The notes beneath the pieces were generated by a model, which made no database searches, had not been told where the DNA came from, and was given only the letters and a program-made list of their open reading frames with translations. The position numbers and the translations under genes are program-made. This document shows positions 7,060 through 15,961 of a DNA stretch of 64,000 nt, one piece after another. Origin of the DNA: Gemmatimonadota bacterium (GTDB taxonomy: Bacteria; Gemmatimonadota; Gemmatimonadetes; Longimicrobiales; Gaopeijiaceae); contig JAJCZZ010000024.1 of the NCBI GenBank assembly GCA_029262115.1, positions 62,001 through 126,000 of the forward strand, in the 5' to 3' direction. Position 1 is the stretch's first letter, and each line of letters opens with the position of its first letter.

Positions 7060-8450
7060 CCCCGCAACCTCCCCTCCGGTCCCAGGTGGAGGCGATGTGG
7101 TGGGGTAGGTTCGTGCGGGTCAAGGATGGTCGTTCGGCGCTTCCGATCCCATGGGGAGGACGTTTGGCTCGCCGTAGCGGGCGGATGCGCGGGTGCGTCC
7201 GCCTGATGCGTGGTTGGGCGGTGGGGGTGCAAGCGGCGGTCGGCCCCGGGCACTCGGGGCGTCGGCTCACGCGGTCCCGGTTCCGTCGTCTCCGGGGAGG
7301 CTCTGGTCGAAGGGGTCGCGGCCGGTGGCCGGATGGCTGCCCTGGTCCCAAGGCGAGGGCGGATCGACCGCGATCAGCTCGGTCTGTGGCGGCCCGCGCG
7401 CGGGGGCGACCGGGGGCGGGTGGTCCGGGGATGCGCAGATGCCGGAGGATCGGGCGCACGACCCCGGGCTCGGTCAGAAACGCGAGGATGCGCATCTCGC
7501 CATGACAGGTGGGGCAGCGTAGTGGGTGCACCTTGTAGATACGCGCGAGCAGCCGGGCCCAGCGACGACGCGGGCCGCGGTCGGACCCGTGGCCGCATGC
7601 AGGGACGAGCGCGCCGGTGCCCCCATCGCGCTCAGAGTCGCTCGCGGCTTCGGCCGCATCCTCACGCCCGTAGCGGGTCGCCTCCTTTCGCCACATCGCG
7701 TTCGGGGCGAAGACGCCGTGGTACCGGTGCCGGTGGACTCGGGGCGGCGGGATCAGGCGAGCGAGTCGGTCGAGCAATCCCAGGGGGCTCTGACTCGGAT
7801 CGCGGTCCGACCGTCGTGTGCAGGGCGAGGCAGTTCGTAGATCAGCCGGGCGTCGGACGCTGGGGTGCCTCGCACGGAGGAGCTCCCTCCGAATGACGCG
7901 GAGCAGGATGCGCAGGACCGCGCCGCCCAGATCGGGATCCCGCATCCGCTGGGGCCGCAGGCGCTTGGCACCGACAACACCCACTGCCGCACCGGCACGG
8001 CCGGTACCACACTGTCGCTCAGGTGCGCCGCGACCCCCGCCATCCGCCGGTTCATGCACGAGGGACAGACGCAGCGCCCCTTGCAGCTTGAAGGCCACGA
8101 GGCGCTCCTGTCGACAGTCTGTGCAGCGCGCACGAGCAAACCCAAACGCCAGAATCCCGCACGTCAGGTAGCGGCGGAACTCGTGCTCGGTCCATGGAGG
8201 CAAGGAATCCACCTCGCCCTCATCGGCCATTGTGAGGAAGGTCTCGAGATGGTGCGGGACCACCTGGTGGAGTGGCGTCCGTTCGGGCCGCCGTCGTCGG
8301 TAGACGGGGGACGGGATGAAGCCCGGTCGGTCGGGCCGGTTCGGTGGAGCTGGACCACCGGGACGAGTCCAGCGGTGGGTCGGCCGGAACGTCCGGGGCT
8401 GGGGTCGGGACAGCATCCAAGACCGATATTCAAGGTTTTTTTCGAGAGGC
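7060..8450 (-). mobile_element. degenerate IS91-like insertion element (copy B)
   Basis: The block holds one broken Y2-type transposase gene on the minus strand with family-typical flanking text downstream of it. The right boundary is placed near 8440, where an AT-containing stretch (ATATTCAAGG and a T-run) follows the HIRAN-like coding sequence; the left boundary near 7060 is approximate. IS91-like elements move by rolling circle replication and leave no inverted terminal repeats or target duplications, so ends cannot be fixed by eye. The element is inactive. Confidence 0.6.
7267..8416 (-). pseudogene. IS91-family transposase, internally deleted and frameshifted
   Basis: Reading down the minus strand: HQVVPHHLETFL, WTEHEFRRYLTCGILAFGF and ARCTDCRQERLVAF (zinc-binding N-terminal domain) in one frame, then SCKGRCVCPSCMNRRMA and VPVRQWVLSVP in a second, then DPDLGGAVLRILLRVIRREL back in the first. 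After this the catalytic Y2 region of roughly 150 residues is missing. The C-terminal part resumes with LLDRLARLIPPPRVHRHRYHG, RIYKVHPLRCPTCHGEMRI and VVRPILRHLRIP. A last frameshift precedes PPPVAPARGPPQTELIAVD and the family-type end DQSLPGDDGTGTA with TGA at 7269-7267. At least three frame changes and the missing catalytic tyrosines make it dead. Its C-terminal end is duplicated in copy A. Confidence 0.8.
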
Positions 8451-8903
8451 CATGCCCCTTGGGCGGCTTTCCTGCCATTGTTGGCGCGACGCCGAAACCG
8501 ACTCGTCCGAGGCCGAAACGTTCCAGCCTCCAGATCGCGTCAGGCACACGACCTCGAGAACGAGACGCCGCCACGACGGCACGTCGTGACCGCCGACCCT
8601 GAGAGCCCTGGCCTCGGTGCTCCCCCCGCCCCGCATCCACGGCCACAGCCAATCGGATATCTCCGGGGGCAGGTGGCCGACCGGCTCGCCCGAGTTCAGA
8701 TGCACCCACACCGCCGGGTCGTCCTGACCCGGCGGATCGGGTACGAGATTCAGGGCATCTCCATCACTCACGACCTCCAGGTGACGATCCCGGCCGGCGA
8801 ACACGATTCCGTGAACCGTGGCGCGAAACGCGCTCGGGCATCCGTTTGGAAAGGGGGGTGGTCGGTAGATCCTGACTCCCGGCTTCAGGGCTCGAAGGTT
8901 CAC
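8430..8903 (-). CDS. small HIRAN-like domain protein
   Basis: 157 residues from GTG 8903, divergent from the cysteine desulfurase gene. Residues about 30-105 have the HIRAN pattern: VHGIVFAGRD, GDALNLVPDPPGQDDPAVWVHLN cut by a short turn, GEPVGHLPPEISDWLWPWM and TEARALRV. HIRAN domains (established) occur alone or fused to helicases and nucleases and bind DNA 3' ends. After about residue 121 the sequence becomes low-quality (GGWNVSASDESVSAS) and runs to the edge of the insertion element, so the native C-terminus may have been replaced or trimmed by the insertion. No clear ribosome site is seen. The family call rests on pattern recognition only. Confidence 0.6.
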   Translation of the reverse strand: MNLRALKPGVRIYRPPPFPNGCPSAFRATVHGIVFAGRDRHLEVVSDGDALNLVPDPPGQDDPAVWVHLNSGEPVGHLPPEISDWLWPWMRGGGSTEARALRVGGHDVPSWRRLVLEVVCLTRSGGWNVSASDESVSASRQQWQESRPRGMASRKKP

Positions 8904-8969
8904 GCAAAGAGCTACCGTTGTAACTTATCGCCGACGCTTCGAAGGGCCAGAGACGCTCTGCCACCGCCA

Positions 8970-10127
8970 ATGAACCCCATCTATCTAGACTACGCCGCCA
9001 CGACACCGGTCCGCACCGAGGTGCGCGACGCCATGGCGCCGTACTTCGACGAACTGTTCGGCAACCCGTCCAGCACCCATCGCTGGGGACGCCAGGCCGC
9101 TGCCGCTCTGGCGGAGGCCCGCGATGAGGTCGCGACCGTCCTGGGAGCCCGCTTTTCTGAAATCCTGTTCACTCGGGGGGGGACGGAGTCCGACAACCTC
9201 GGGGTATGCGGGCGGGTTGGGTGGCACATGTCCCAGGGCGACCGCCCGACTGTGGCAGTCAGCTCGGTCGAGCACAAGGCGGTGCTCACGGCGGCGAAGA
9301 AGGCCACCGCCGACGGGCGGGGACGATGTCGCGTGTTCGACGTCCGGCCCGACGGTTCGGTCGACATGGACGCCATCGACGCCGCGCTCGATGAGGGCCC
9401 CACGGTCATTTCGCTCATGTGGGTCAACAACGAGACCGGCATCGTCCTGCCGGTGCCTTCAGTGGCCGAAAGGGTGCGTGACGCGGGTGGCACCATGCAT
9501 ACGGACGCCGTTCAGGCGGCCGGAAAGGTTCCGGTTCGCGTCGACGAGGTGCCGGTCGACCTGCTGAGCCTCGCGGGCCACAAAATCTATGGGCCCAAGG
9601 GCACCGGCGCCTTGTTCGTTCGCCGCGGCCTCGAAGTCGCGCCCCTCCTGCACGGAGGCGGCCAGGAGCGGATGCTCCGGCCCGGCACGGAGGACGTAGC
9701 GGGAGCGGTCGGCTTCGCCACCGCGCTCCGGCTCGTCGTGGAGGAGCGGGCCGTTGAGGCGGCGCGCCAGGGCCAACTCCGGGACCGTCTCGAGCGGACG
9801 ATTCTGGAGTCGGTTCCGGACATCCGGATCAATGGTGGGCCCGCGTGTCGGGCCCACCACGTGTGCTCCGTCGGGATCTCCGGGGTAGACGGGCGGAGCC
9901 TCCTCATGTCGATGGATCTGGAAGGGGTGGCGGCATCGGGCGGGTCGGCGTGCCAGAGCGGGAGCGCGTCGGGCAGCCACGTCGTGTCCGCACTGTACGG
10001 CGAAACAGACCCTCGTGCCACGATTCGCTTCTCGCTCAGCCGCCATACGACGGAACAGGACGTGGTCCGGGGCGCTGAGATCCTGGCGCGTGTGGTGGAG
10101 CGGTTGCGCGGCGGCGCGCCGGTATGA
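8970..10127 (+). CDS. cysteine desulfurase (NifS/IscS family)
   Basis: 385 residues. ATG 8970 gives the canonical opening MNPIYLDYAATTPVR; longer readings extend through the divergent HIRAN gene. This PLP enzyme takes sulfur from cysteine as a persulfide for tRNA thiolation and Fe-S assembly. Motifs: GNPSSTHRWGR at about 31-41, TRGGTESDNL, SSVEHKAVL, HTDAVQAAGK, the lysine loop SLAGHKIYGPKGTGALFVRR that binds PLP, and the catalytic cysteine in SGGSACQSGS near residue 330. It overlaps mnmA by four bases (ATGA), so its main job here is very likely to feed sulfur to MnmA, as in many Gram-positive nifZ/iscS-mnmA pairs. No iscU or sufU is near. Confidence 0.92.
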   Translation: MNPIYLDYAATTPVRTEVRDAMAPYFDELFGNPSSTHRWGRQAAAALAEARDEVATVLGARFSEILFTRGGTESDNLGVCGRVGWHMSQGDRPTVAVSSVEHKAVLTAAKKATADGRGRCRVFDVRPDGSVDMDAIDAALDEGPTVISLMWVNNETGIVLPVPSVAERVRDAGGTMHTDAVQAAGKVPVRVDEVPVDLLSLAGHKIYGPKGTGALFVRRGLEVAPLLHGGGQERMLRPGTEDVAGAVGFATALRLVVEERAVEAARQGQLRDRLERTILESVPDIRINGGPACRAHHVCSVGISGVDGRSLLMSMDLEGVAASGGSACQSGSASGSHVVSALYGETDPRATIRFSLSRHTTEQDVVRGAEILARVVERLRGGAPV

Positions 10128-11215
10128 AGAGCCGCGTCCTCGTCGCGATGTCCGGGGGCGTCGACTCGTCGGTGGCAGCGGCCATGTTGGTCGAAGCCGG
10201 CCACGACGTGATCGGGGTCACCATGAAGACGTTCTGCTACTCCGGAACCGAGGATCACGGGAAGACCTGTTGTGGCCTCGACGGAATCGCTGATGCTCGC
10301 CGCGTGGCCGTCGCTCTCGACATCCCGCACTACGTTTTCGACGTCGAGGAGGACTTCAACCGGGATGTCATCGACGACTTCGTGGCGGAGTATGCACAGG
10401 GGCGGACACCCAACCCCTGCGTACGCTGCAACTCCAACACGAAGTTCAGGGACCTCCTGGCCCGCGGTCGTGATCTCGGGTGCGATCGCATCGCTTCGGG
10501 CCACTACGTCCGGGTGCGGCGCGACGAGCGCGGAACGGCGCTTCTCAGGGGACTCGACCCCGACAAGGACCAGAGCTACTTCCTGTGGGGATTGCCGGCG
10601 GACATACTGCCGGGGTTGCTCTTTCCCCTCGGAGAGCTCAAGAAGTCGGAGGTGCGCGCCCGCGCTCGTGCCCTCAGCCTCGTTACGGCCGACAAACCGG
10701 AGTCGCAGGAGATCTGCTTCGTGCCCACGGGCGACTACCGCGATCTGCTGAAAACCCGACTCGGAGCCGTCCATCCAGCCCTGCAGGAAGGGCCGATTGT
10801 CGACCGGCAGGGCCGTGAACTGGCCAGGCACGGGGGGTACGCCGGCTTCACGGTCGGGCAGCGGAAGGGACTCGGGGGCGGCTTCGGAGCGCCGATGTAC
10901 GTGCTGGAGATCCGACCGGAGGAGCGTGCCGTGGTTGTAGGCAAGCGCGAGGAGTTGCACGCCGATTCAGTGGACATTGCCGGACTCAACTGGCTTACCG
11001 ACCCGCCTGCCGTGGGGAGTCGGGTGCATGTCCAGCTCCGCTACCGCGCACCGGCCGTTCCCGCGGTCGTGACGGCGCTCCACCAGGAACTCGGCCTGGA
11101 ACTGCTCGAGGAGGTCGCGGCGGTCACGCCGGGCCAGTCCGCCGTGGTGTTCGACGACGACCGGGTGCTGGGTGGCGGCCGAATCGTCCGGGCGGAGAGC
11201 GCCGTCCGGGTGTGA
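10124..11215 (+). CDS. mnmA: tRNA 2-thiouridylase MnmA
   Basis: 363 residues, normal length. It adds sulfur to U34 of tRNA Lys, Glu and Gln using ATP. The PP-loop SGGVDSSVAAAML is at about 10-22, with the expected GLDGIADARRVA helix. The catalytic cysteine lies in NPCVRCN near residue 100 and the second, persulfide-carrying one in SQEICFVPTGDY near residue 200. Further motifs are SGHYVRV, KDQSYFLWGL and GFTVGQRKGLG; the C-terminal beta-barrel ends VLGGGRIVRAE. Translation is coupled to the upstream desulfurase by an ATGA overlap. Confidence 0.96.
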   Translation: MKSRVLVAMSGGVDSSVAAAMLVEAGHDVIGVTMKTFCYSGTEDHGKTCCGLDGIADARRVAVALDIPHYVFDVEEDFNRDVIDDFVAEYAQGRTPNPCVRCNSNTKFRDLLARGRDLGCDRIASGHYVRVRRDERGTALLRGLDPDKDQSYFLWGLPADILPGLLFPLGELKKSEVRARARALSLVTADKPESQEICFVPTGDYRDLLKTRLGAVHPALQEGPIVDRQGRELARHGGYAGFTVGQRKGLGGGFGAPMYVLEIRPEERAVVVGKREELHADSVDIAGLNWLTDPPAVGSRVHVQLRYRAPAVPAVVTALHQELGLELLEEVAAVTPGQSAVVFDDDRVLGGGRIVRAESAVRV

Positions 11216-11292
11216 GCGGAGCTGGGATCGGGACGCTCGGACGGGAGTGACCGGCCTGGCCACCTCATGCCGCCCGCCGGCGGGATAGGAGC

Positions 11293-11383
11293 GCGACTCG
11301 GCCCTGCGAGTCCGGAATCGGGCCCCACACCCGCAGGGCTTCGAGGTCGTCGGCGTGATACCTACGCGACTCGGCTCTGCGAG
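11293..11383. repeat. 18-bp direct repeat and a stem-loop between convergent genes
   Basis: GCGACTCGGCCCTGCGAG (11293-11310) recurs at 11366-11383 with one change (C to T). Between them GCCCTGCG (11301-11308) pairs with CGCAGGGC (11332-11339), giving a stem-loop. It lies between the mnmA and dnaJ stop codons, which face each other, so termination in either direction is the likely use; no T-run is evident. Confidence 0.45.
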
Positions 11384-11411
11384 AGCCGCAGCCGGTGTAT
11401 CCGGGCCCGGT

Positions 11412-12566
11412 TCAGTGCTTCAGCCCGCTCGCGGCTGCGAACTCTTCCATCGCCTTCTGCTCGTCATCGCTCAGCGTGTCCGGCACCTCGATCTTCACTT
11501 CGACGTACTGGTCGCCCTGTCGACCCGCCTTCTCCAGCCCCTGGCCCCGAATCCGGAAGCGAGTTCCTGCCTGAGTGCCGACAGGGATCCGTAGGACCAC
11601 CTTCTTTCCGCTGACGGTCTTGACGCGAATCTTCGAGCCGAGCGTGGCCTGAACGATGTTGATCGGCACCGTCACGTGGATGTCGAGGCCTTCCCGACGA
11701 AAGAAGCGGTGCGGCTTGACCTTGAAGGTGATGATCAGGTCTCCCGGACGACCGCCCTGGCGGCCGCGCTCACCCTGGCCGGTCAGCCGCACCTTCGAAC
11801 CGGTGTCCGTAGCTGCCGGCACATTGATGGCGATCTTTCGCTGCTGACGGACGGTGCCCCGGCCCTCGCAGGAAACGCACGGATCCTCGGGAATCTGCCC
11901 ACGCCCGAAGCAGGCCGGGCACGGACGCTTGACGGCGAAGCCGCCCTGTCCGAACGAGACGTTGCCGGTGCCGCTACACTCCGCGCAGGTCCGTAGCGAA
12001 CTGCCGGGTTTGGCACCGCTTCCGCCGCACGTCGTGCACTCCTCCGTGATCGCCACCGCAACCGAGACCTTGCCACCCAGCGCGGCCGTCTCGAAGGGAA
12101 TCTCGACGACGTATTCGACGTCCTGTCCCTTCGCGGGCCCACGCCGTCCGGCGCCGGGCCCCGGCTGTTTGTCCGTGCGGCCGCGGTCGAAGAGTGACGT
12201 GAAGAGGTCGGAGATATTTCCGAACCCGCCTCCCAGATCGTCGAAGGAAAAATCCTGGGGCCCCGGGCCGCCGGGGGGCGGACGCGTGCTCCCGGGACGC
12301 GGAGACGGCCCACCCGCCCGGCCCCGCCCGAAGCCGAACGATCCGAACTTCCTCATCTGGTCGTACTGCTTCCGCTTCTCCGTATCCGAAAGGACGCTGT
12401 ACGCCTCGCCGATCTCCTTGAAACGCTCGTGCGCTCGCTTGTCGTCCGGGTTCGCATCCGGGTGGTACTGCTTCGCGAGCTTCCGGTACGCCTTCTTGAT
12501 CTCGTCCGGCGACGCTTTCTCCCCGACGCCGAGGAGTTGATAGAAGTCCTTGTTCGCAGCGGCCAT
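11412..12566 (-). CDS. dnaJ: chaperone DnaJ
   Basis: 384 residues. The J-domain occupies 1-70 with the HPD motif in [11 protein letters not shown] Gly/Phe-rich region follows ([13 protein letters not shown]). The zinc-binding domain lies at about 145-215 with four CxxCxGxG-type repeats: [27 protein letters not shown] and CVSCEGRGT. Then comes the substrate-binding C-terminal domain. It stimulates DnaK ATPase and hands over unfolded clients. It lies 12 bases downstream of grpE; dnaK and hrcA are not in the window. The stretch [18 protein letters not shown] lengthens the usual Gly/Phe linker with prolines. Confidence 0.96.
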   Translation of the reverse strand: MAAANKDFYQLLGVGEKASPDEIKKAYRKLAKQYHPDANPDDKRAHERFKEIGEAYSVLSDTEKRKQYDQMRKFGSFGFGRGRAGGPSPRPGSTRPPPGGPGPQDFSFDDLGGGFGNISDLFTSLFDRGRTDKQPGPGAGRRGPAKGQDVEYVVEIPFETAALGGKVSVAVAITEECTTCGGSGAKPGSSLRTCAECSGTGNVSFGQGGFAVKRPCPACFGRGQIPEDPCVSCEGRGTVRQQRKIAINVPAATDTGSKVRLTGQGERGRQGGRPGDLIITFKVKPHRFFRREGLDIHVTVPINIVQATLGSKIRVKTVSGKKVVLRIPVGTQAGTRFRIRGQGLEKAGRQGDQYVEVKIEVPDTLSDDEQKAMEEFAAASGLKH

Positions 12567-12578
12567 CCGTCGTCCCGC

Positions 12579-13187
12579 CTACCCGTCGTACTTGTAGACG
12601 CTCACGCGGGCCGGTCGCACCAGATTCCCCTTGAGAGCGTATCCCTTCTGGAAGACCTGAGCGACCGTCTCATCGGCGTCCTCCGATTCGGCCGGAACCC
12701 GCATCACCGCCTCCATCTTCTCTGGGTCGAAGGCCCCGCCCTCCGGGTCGAGCGTCTCGACCCCCGCGTCGGTCAGGAGCCGCACGAACTTCCGCTCCAC
12801 CAGGTCCACTCCCTCCATGATCGCCTCAACGGTCGCGTTGCCGAGATCGAGCTGGGCCACGCGCTGCAGATCGTCGAGAACGTCGAGGAGCTTCGCCAGC
12901 AGATCTGCCTGGGCCCGGCCCCATGAGTCGATGCGCTCCTGCTCCACCCGGCGCCGGTAGTTGTTGAACTCCGCCGCGAGCCGAAGGTGGCGGTCGTTCA
13001 GGGTGGCAAAGTCTGCCCGGACCGTCTCGAGATCCGAGTCCGAACCGCTCGGGGCGCCGGAGCCGTTACCCGTCTCGCCGGAGTCCTCAGGGCCATCGAG
13101 GCCGTTCGGCACGACCGTCTCGACAGCGCCGTCTTCGGCCCCTTCTTGCACGTCCACGTCGTCTCGATCGGGAACAGAATCCGTCAT
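12579..13187 (-). CDS. grpE: nucleotide exchange factor GrpE
   Basis: 202 residues. GrpE releases ADP from DnaK. The first 60 residues are acidic and poorly conserved (DDVDVQEGAEDGAVE). The long coiled-coil helix carries AEFNNYRRRVEQERI at about 91-105, followed by ADLLAKLLDVLDDLQR. The C-terminal beta-wing reads MEAVMRVPAESEDADETV, ending VFQKGYALKGNLVRPARVSV, the family signature. ATG start at 13187. It is followed closely by dnaJ, so the two are surely one operon. Confidence 0.95.
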   Translation of the reverse strand: MTDSVPDRDDVDVQEGAEDGAVETVVPNGLDGPEDSGETGNGSGAPSGSDSDLETVRADFATLNDRHLRLAAEFNNYRRRVEQERIDSWGRAQADLLAKLLDVLDDLQRVAQLDLGNATVEAIMEGVDLVERKFVRLLTDAGVETLDPEGGAFDPEKMEAVMRVPAESEDADETVAQVFQKGYALKGNLVRPARVSVYKYDG

Positions 13188-13253
13188 ATCACTCGTCGGT
13201 TGCCAGAATGTCGGGAAAGCCAGCCTGAAGATACCATCGTCGCGGCCGCTGGT

Positions 13254-14546
13254 TCAGTCCAATGGAGGCGTCAGCCGCCCGTCCACCAGATGCAAGATCA
13301 GCGCAAGGGCGGCCTGAGCGGAGCGCTGGCGGACACCGTCCCGGTTTCCAGGGAAGACGGAGCGCCGCACGACGGCCTGGTCTCCGTGTACCGCGGCGAA
13401 GCAGACGGTTCCCACGGGCTTGTCGGGCGTGGCGCCTCCCGGCCCCGCGATCCCGGTCAGAGAGACCGCCACCTCGGCTCCGAACCGCATGAGGGCTCCA
13501 CGCGCCATCTGCTCGGCCACCTCCTCGGAAACGGCGCCACAGGAGTCGATGATCTTACGCTCGACGCCCAGAAGAGCCTCCTTCGCATCATCCGAATACG
13601 CCACCACACCGCCCAGGAACACGTCGGAGGCACCGGCCACGTCGGTGAGCCTCTTCGAGGCGAGGCCGCCGGTGCAACTCTCTGCCGCCGCCAGACGCAG
13701 TCCGCGCGTTCGTAGTGCGGTCAGGACCGCCTCGGCAAGATCTCCGGTCTCGGGCGCCTCGAACAGCCAGGGCTTGACTACTTCCCTCAACTGGGCCTCA
13801 GCTTCATCCAAGCGACCCACCGAGGCGGTGCCGCCCGTCACCGTGAGCCTGAGGTCCACCCCGGTTTCCTCCGGCAAGAAGGCAAGGCGGACTCCACCGA
13901 AGCCCGACGGGAACGCATCGCCGATCAGGCCGGCGAGAGCCGACTCGGGAACGCCGGTCGTGTGGAGTTCACGCGAGCGGATGTCGGGAAGCCGGCCCGC
14001 GAACACCCGCCGAAGTGCCTCGGCAGCGGCCTCCGAGGCGATGGCGTTCATCTCACGCGGGACGCCCGGCAATAGCACGACCTGGATGCCCTGCTCGTCC
14101 ATGAGGAGGCCCGGGGCCGTGCCGAGTGGGTTCGAAAGAAGCTGCGCGCCCCAGGGCACCATCGCGATCCTGCGGTTGGCGTCCGGGAGCGGCCGGCCAG
14201 CAGAGCGGAAGCGGCCCGTAAGTTGGTCGAGGAGTCCCTGGTCGAGGAGCAGCGGACGATTCAAGGCGCGCGCCACCGCCTCACGCGTGAGGTCGTCCGG
14301 CGTCGGACCCAACCCACCGGTGACGATCACGATTTCCGCCCGTGCCATGCCCTGGGCCACCGCGGTGGCGATGGCGTTCTGCTCGTCTCCAACGGTGAGA
14401 CGTAGATCCACCTCGATCCCGAGCCGGTCCGAGAGAAACCGACCGAGCCACGCCGCATTGGTGTCCACCGTCCGGCCGGACAGCAACTCGTTGCCGACGG
14501 TGATTACGACGGCGCTCGGCGACGTCAGAGAGCTACTCCTCCGCAC
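13254..14546 (-). CDS. cinA: CinA: nicotinamide-nucleotide amidase / competence-damage protein
   Basis: 430 residues. The N-terminal MoCF-type domain (AVVITVGNELLSGRTVDTNA, IVTGGLGPTPDDLTREAVA) is an ADP-ribose or ADP-compound pyrophosphatase in studied members. The C-terminal amidase domain (LAAAESCTGGLASKRL, then FLGGVVAYSDDAKEALLGV and SLTGIAGPGG) deamidates nicotinamide mononucleotide for NAD recycling. Start is GTG 14546, overlapping the pgsA stop by 14 bases. Length is normal. It sits between pgsA and grpE; pgsA-cinA adjacency is common in bacteria. Confidence 0.94.
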   Translation of the reverse strand: MRRSSSLTSPSAVVITVGNELLSGRTVDTNAAWLGRFLSDRLGIEVDLRLTVGDEQNAIATAVAQGMARAEIVIVTGGLGPTPDDLTREAVARALNRPLLLDQGLLDQLTGRFRSAGRPLPDANRRIAMVPWGAQLLSNPLGTAPGLLMDEQGIQVVLLPGVPREMNAIASEAAAEALRRVFAGRLPDIRSRELHTTGVPESALAGLIGDAFPSGFGGVRLAFLPEETGVDLRLTVTGGTASVGRLDEAEAQLREVVKPWLFEAPETGDLAEAVLTALRTRGLRLAAAESCTGGLASKRLTDVAGASDVFLGGVVAYSDDAKEALLGVERKIIDSCGAVSEEVAEQMARGALMRFGAEVAVSLTGIAGPGGATPDKPVGTVCFAAVHGDQAVVRRSVFPGNRDGVRQRSAQAALALILHLVDGRLTPPLD

Positions 14547-15180
14547 CCAGGAGGGTGCGGTACCGCCAGAGGTAGACGCCCAGCGAGTACACGGTCAGGA
14601 CCACGGCTCCGACCAGGGTCAGTCCGACCCATGCCTCATGGAGCGTCGACCAGACCGACCAGAGTGGATTGCCCTCCCATCCGCGCGCCGCGGCCAGATC
14701 GGACAACGGGTACCACAGCATGAGCCCGCCAATGAACAGCGCCTGCAGCAGCGCCTTCCGCTTCCCTGACTTCCCGGCCGCGATAATCACTCCCCTTCGG
14801 GCAGCGTAGCTCCGGAAGACCGTGATGAAGATCTCCCGCCCGAAGATCACCACCATGACCCACATCGGGAGTTCTCCCCACCACGGCACCAGTCCGGGGT
14901 CGACCTCGCGGTGCGAAATCATGTAGAACGGAATGAATGTCACCGCGACAAGGAGCTTGTCCGCCAGCGGATCGAGCAACTTCCCCAGGTCGGTAATCAG
15001 GCCGTGCTTCCTGGCAAGGTAGCCGTCCCAGATGTCCGACAGGGCCGCCGCGACGAAAAGAGCAAACGCGGCGAACCGTGTCCCGATTCCCGGCGAAAGG
15101 GCCATCATGAAGATGGCCGGGGACACCACGATCCGGATGACCGTGATGAGATTGGGCAGGTTCCAGCGCGTCTCGGACAC
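14533..15180 (-). CDS. pgsA: CDP-diacylglycerol-glycerol-3-phosphate 3-phosphatidyltransferase
   Basis: 215 residues, integral membrane, starting at GTG 15180. It makes phosphatidylglycerophosphate from CDP-diacylglycerol. The CDP-alcohol phosphotransferase motif is complete: SDIWDGYLARKHG followed by GKLLDPLADK, with the essential aspartates at 49, 52, 70 and 74. Five to six hydrophobic segments are seen (LITVIRIVVSPAIFMMA, FAAFALFVAAA, WVMVVIFGREIFITVF, LTLVGAVVLTVYSLGVYLW). A somewhat long loop (HREVDPGLVPWWGELP) precedes the third helix. Confidence 0.93.
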   Translation of the reverse strand: MSETRWNLPNLITVIRIVVSPAIFMMALSPGIGTRFAAFALFVAAALSDIWDGYLARKHGLITDLGKLLDPLADKLLVAVTFIPFYMISHREVDPGLVPWWGELPMWVMVVIFGREIFITVFRSYAARRGVIIAAGKSGKRKALLQALFIGGLMLWYPLSDLAAARGWEGNPLWSVWSTLHEAWVGLTLVGAVVLTVYSLGVYLWRYRTLLGAEE

Positions 15181-15188
15181 GCGAGACC

Positions 15189-15767
15189 TCAGTTCAGGGC
15201 TTTGATAACGAGCTTGCTCACGCAGGAGAGGGTCTCGAACACACCCTTCCCCTCGATCCCGACTGCCTCGAAGTCGGGAACGCCCATCGGGTTGATCTGC
15301 GCCCTGAGATCTTCCACCGGCAAAATGTCCGGCATGTCGCGCTTGTTGTACTGGATCGCGAACGGAATGGTCTGAAGGTCGTACCCGTAGGTCGACAGGT
15401 TCTCGTACAGGTTGTGCATCGACTCGATGTTGGCTTCGGCCCGTGTCGCCTGGGAGTCGGCCACGAACACCAGTCCGTCCACGCCCTTCAGGATGAGGCG
15501 ACGGCTCGCGTTGTAGTAGACCTGACCCGGGACGGTGTAGAGGTGGAAGCGGGTCTTGAAGCCTCGGATCTCTCCGAGATCAATGGGAAGGAAGTCGAAA
15601 AAAAGCGTGCGCTCCGTCTCCGTGGCCAGCGAGATCATCTTCCCCTTCGTGTCCGGGTTCACACGGGAGTAGATGTACTCGAGGTTCGTCGTTTTGCCGC
15701 CGAGGCCCGTCCCGTAGTAGACGATCTTGCAGTTGATCTCGCGGGACGCGTAGTTGATCATCGACAT
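15189..15767 (-). CDS. mglA: MglA-type Ras-like GTPase
   Basis: 192 residues with full GTPase motifs: G1 [10 protein letters not shown] at 19-28, the switch II segment [11 protein letters not shown] (T-x-P-G-Q), [10 protein letters not shown], and NKRD for guanine specificity. MglA sets leading-pole polarity in gliding myxobacteria, acting with the GAP MglB; in other phyla its role is less clear. No mglB roadblock gene is adjacent. The ATG at 15767 gives the conserved start [19 protein letters not shown]. It lies 8 bases upstream of pgsA, hinting at co-expression. A 194-base gap separates it from the upstream gene. Confidence 0.9.
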   Translation of the reverse strand: MSMINYASREINCKIVYYGTGLGGKTTNLEYIYSRVNPDTKGKMISLATETERTLFFDFLPIDLGEIRGFKTRFHLYTVPGQVYYNASRRLILKGVDGLVFVADSQATRAEANIESMHNLYENLSTYGYDLQTIPFAIQYNKRDMPDILPVEDLRAQINPMGVPDFEAVGIEGKGVFETLSCVSKLVIKALN

Positions 15768-15961
15768 CGGTCGACGCTACCTCCCCCTCTTACGGCTCAA
15801 GTGCAACGGACCCCCTAGACGGGTGTCGAAGTAGGCGGAGACCTCGCAAGCATCCCCCCGACCGGAGAATCGCCGGGCACCGTGCTGGGGAAACCCCGGC
15901 CGGCTCCGGCGAGCGGCCACTAAAGTCGGGCTGCGACCGTGCCGGTGCAAGACCGCCCCGA

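Noticed and set aside
15768-15961. Small gene in the gap between mglA and the membrane protein
   Set aside because: Open frames here are Arg/Pro-rich, without ribosome sites or family motifs.
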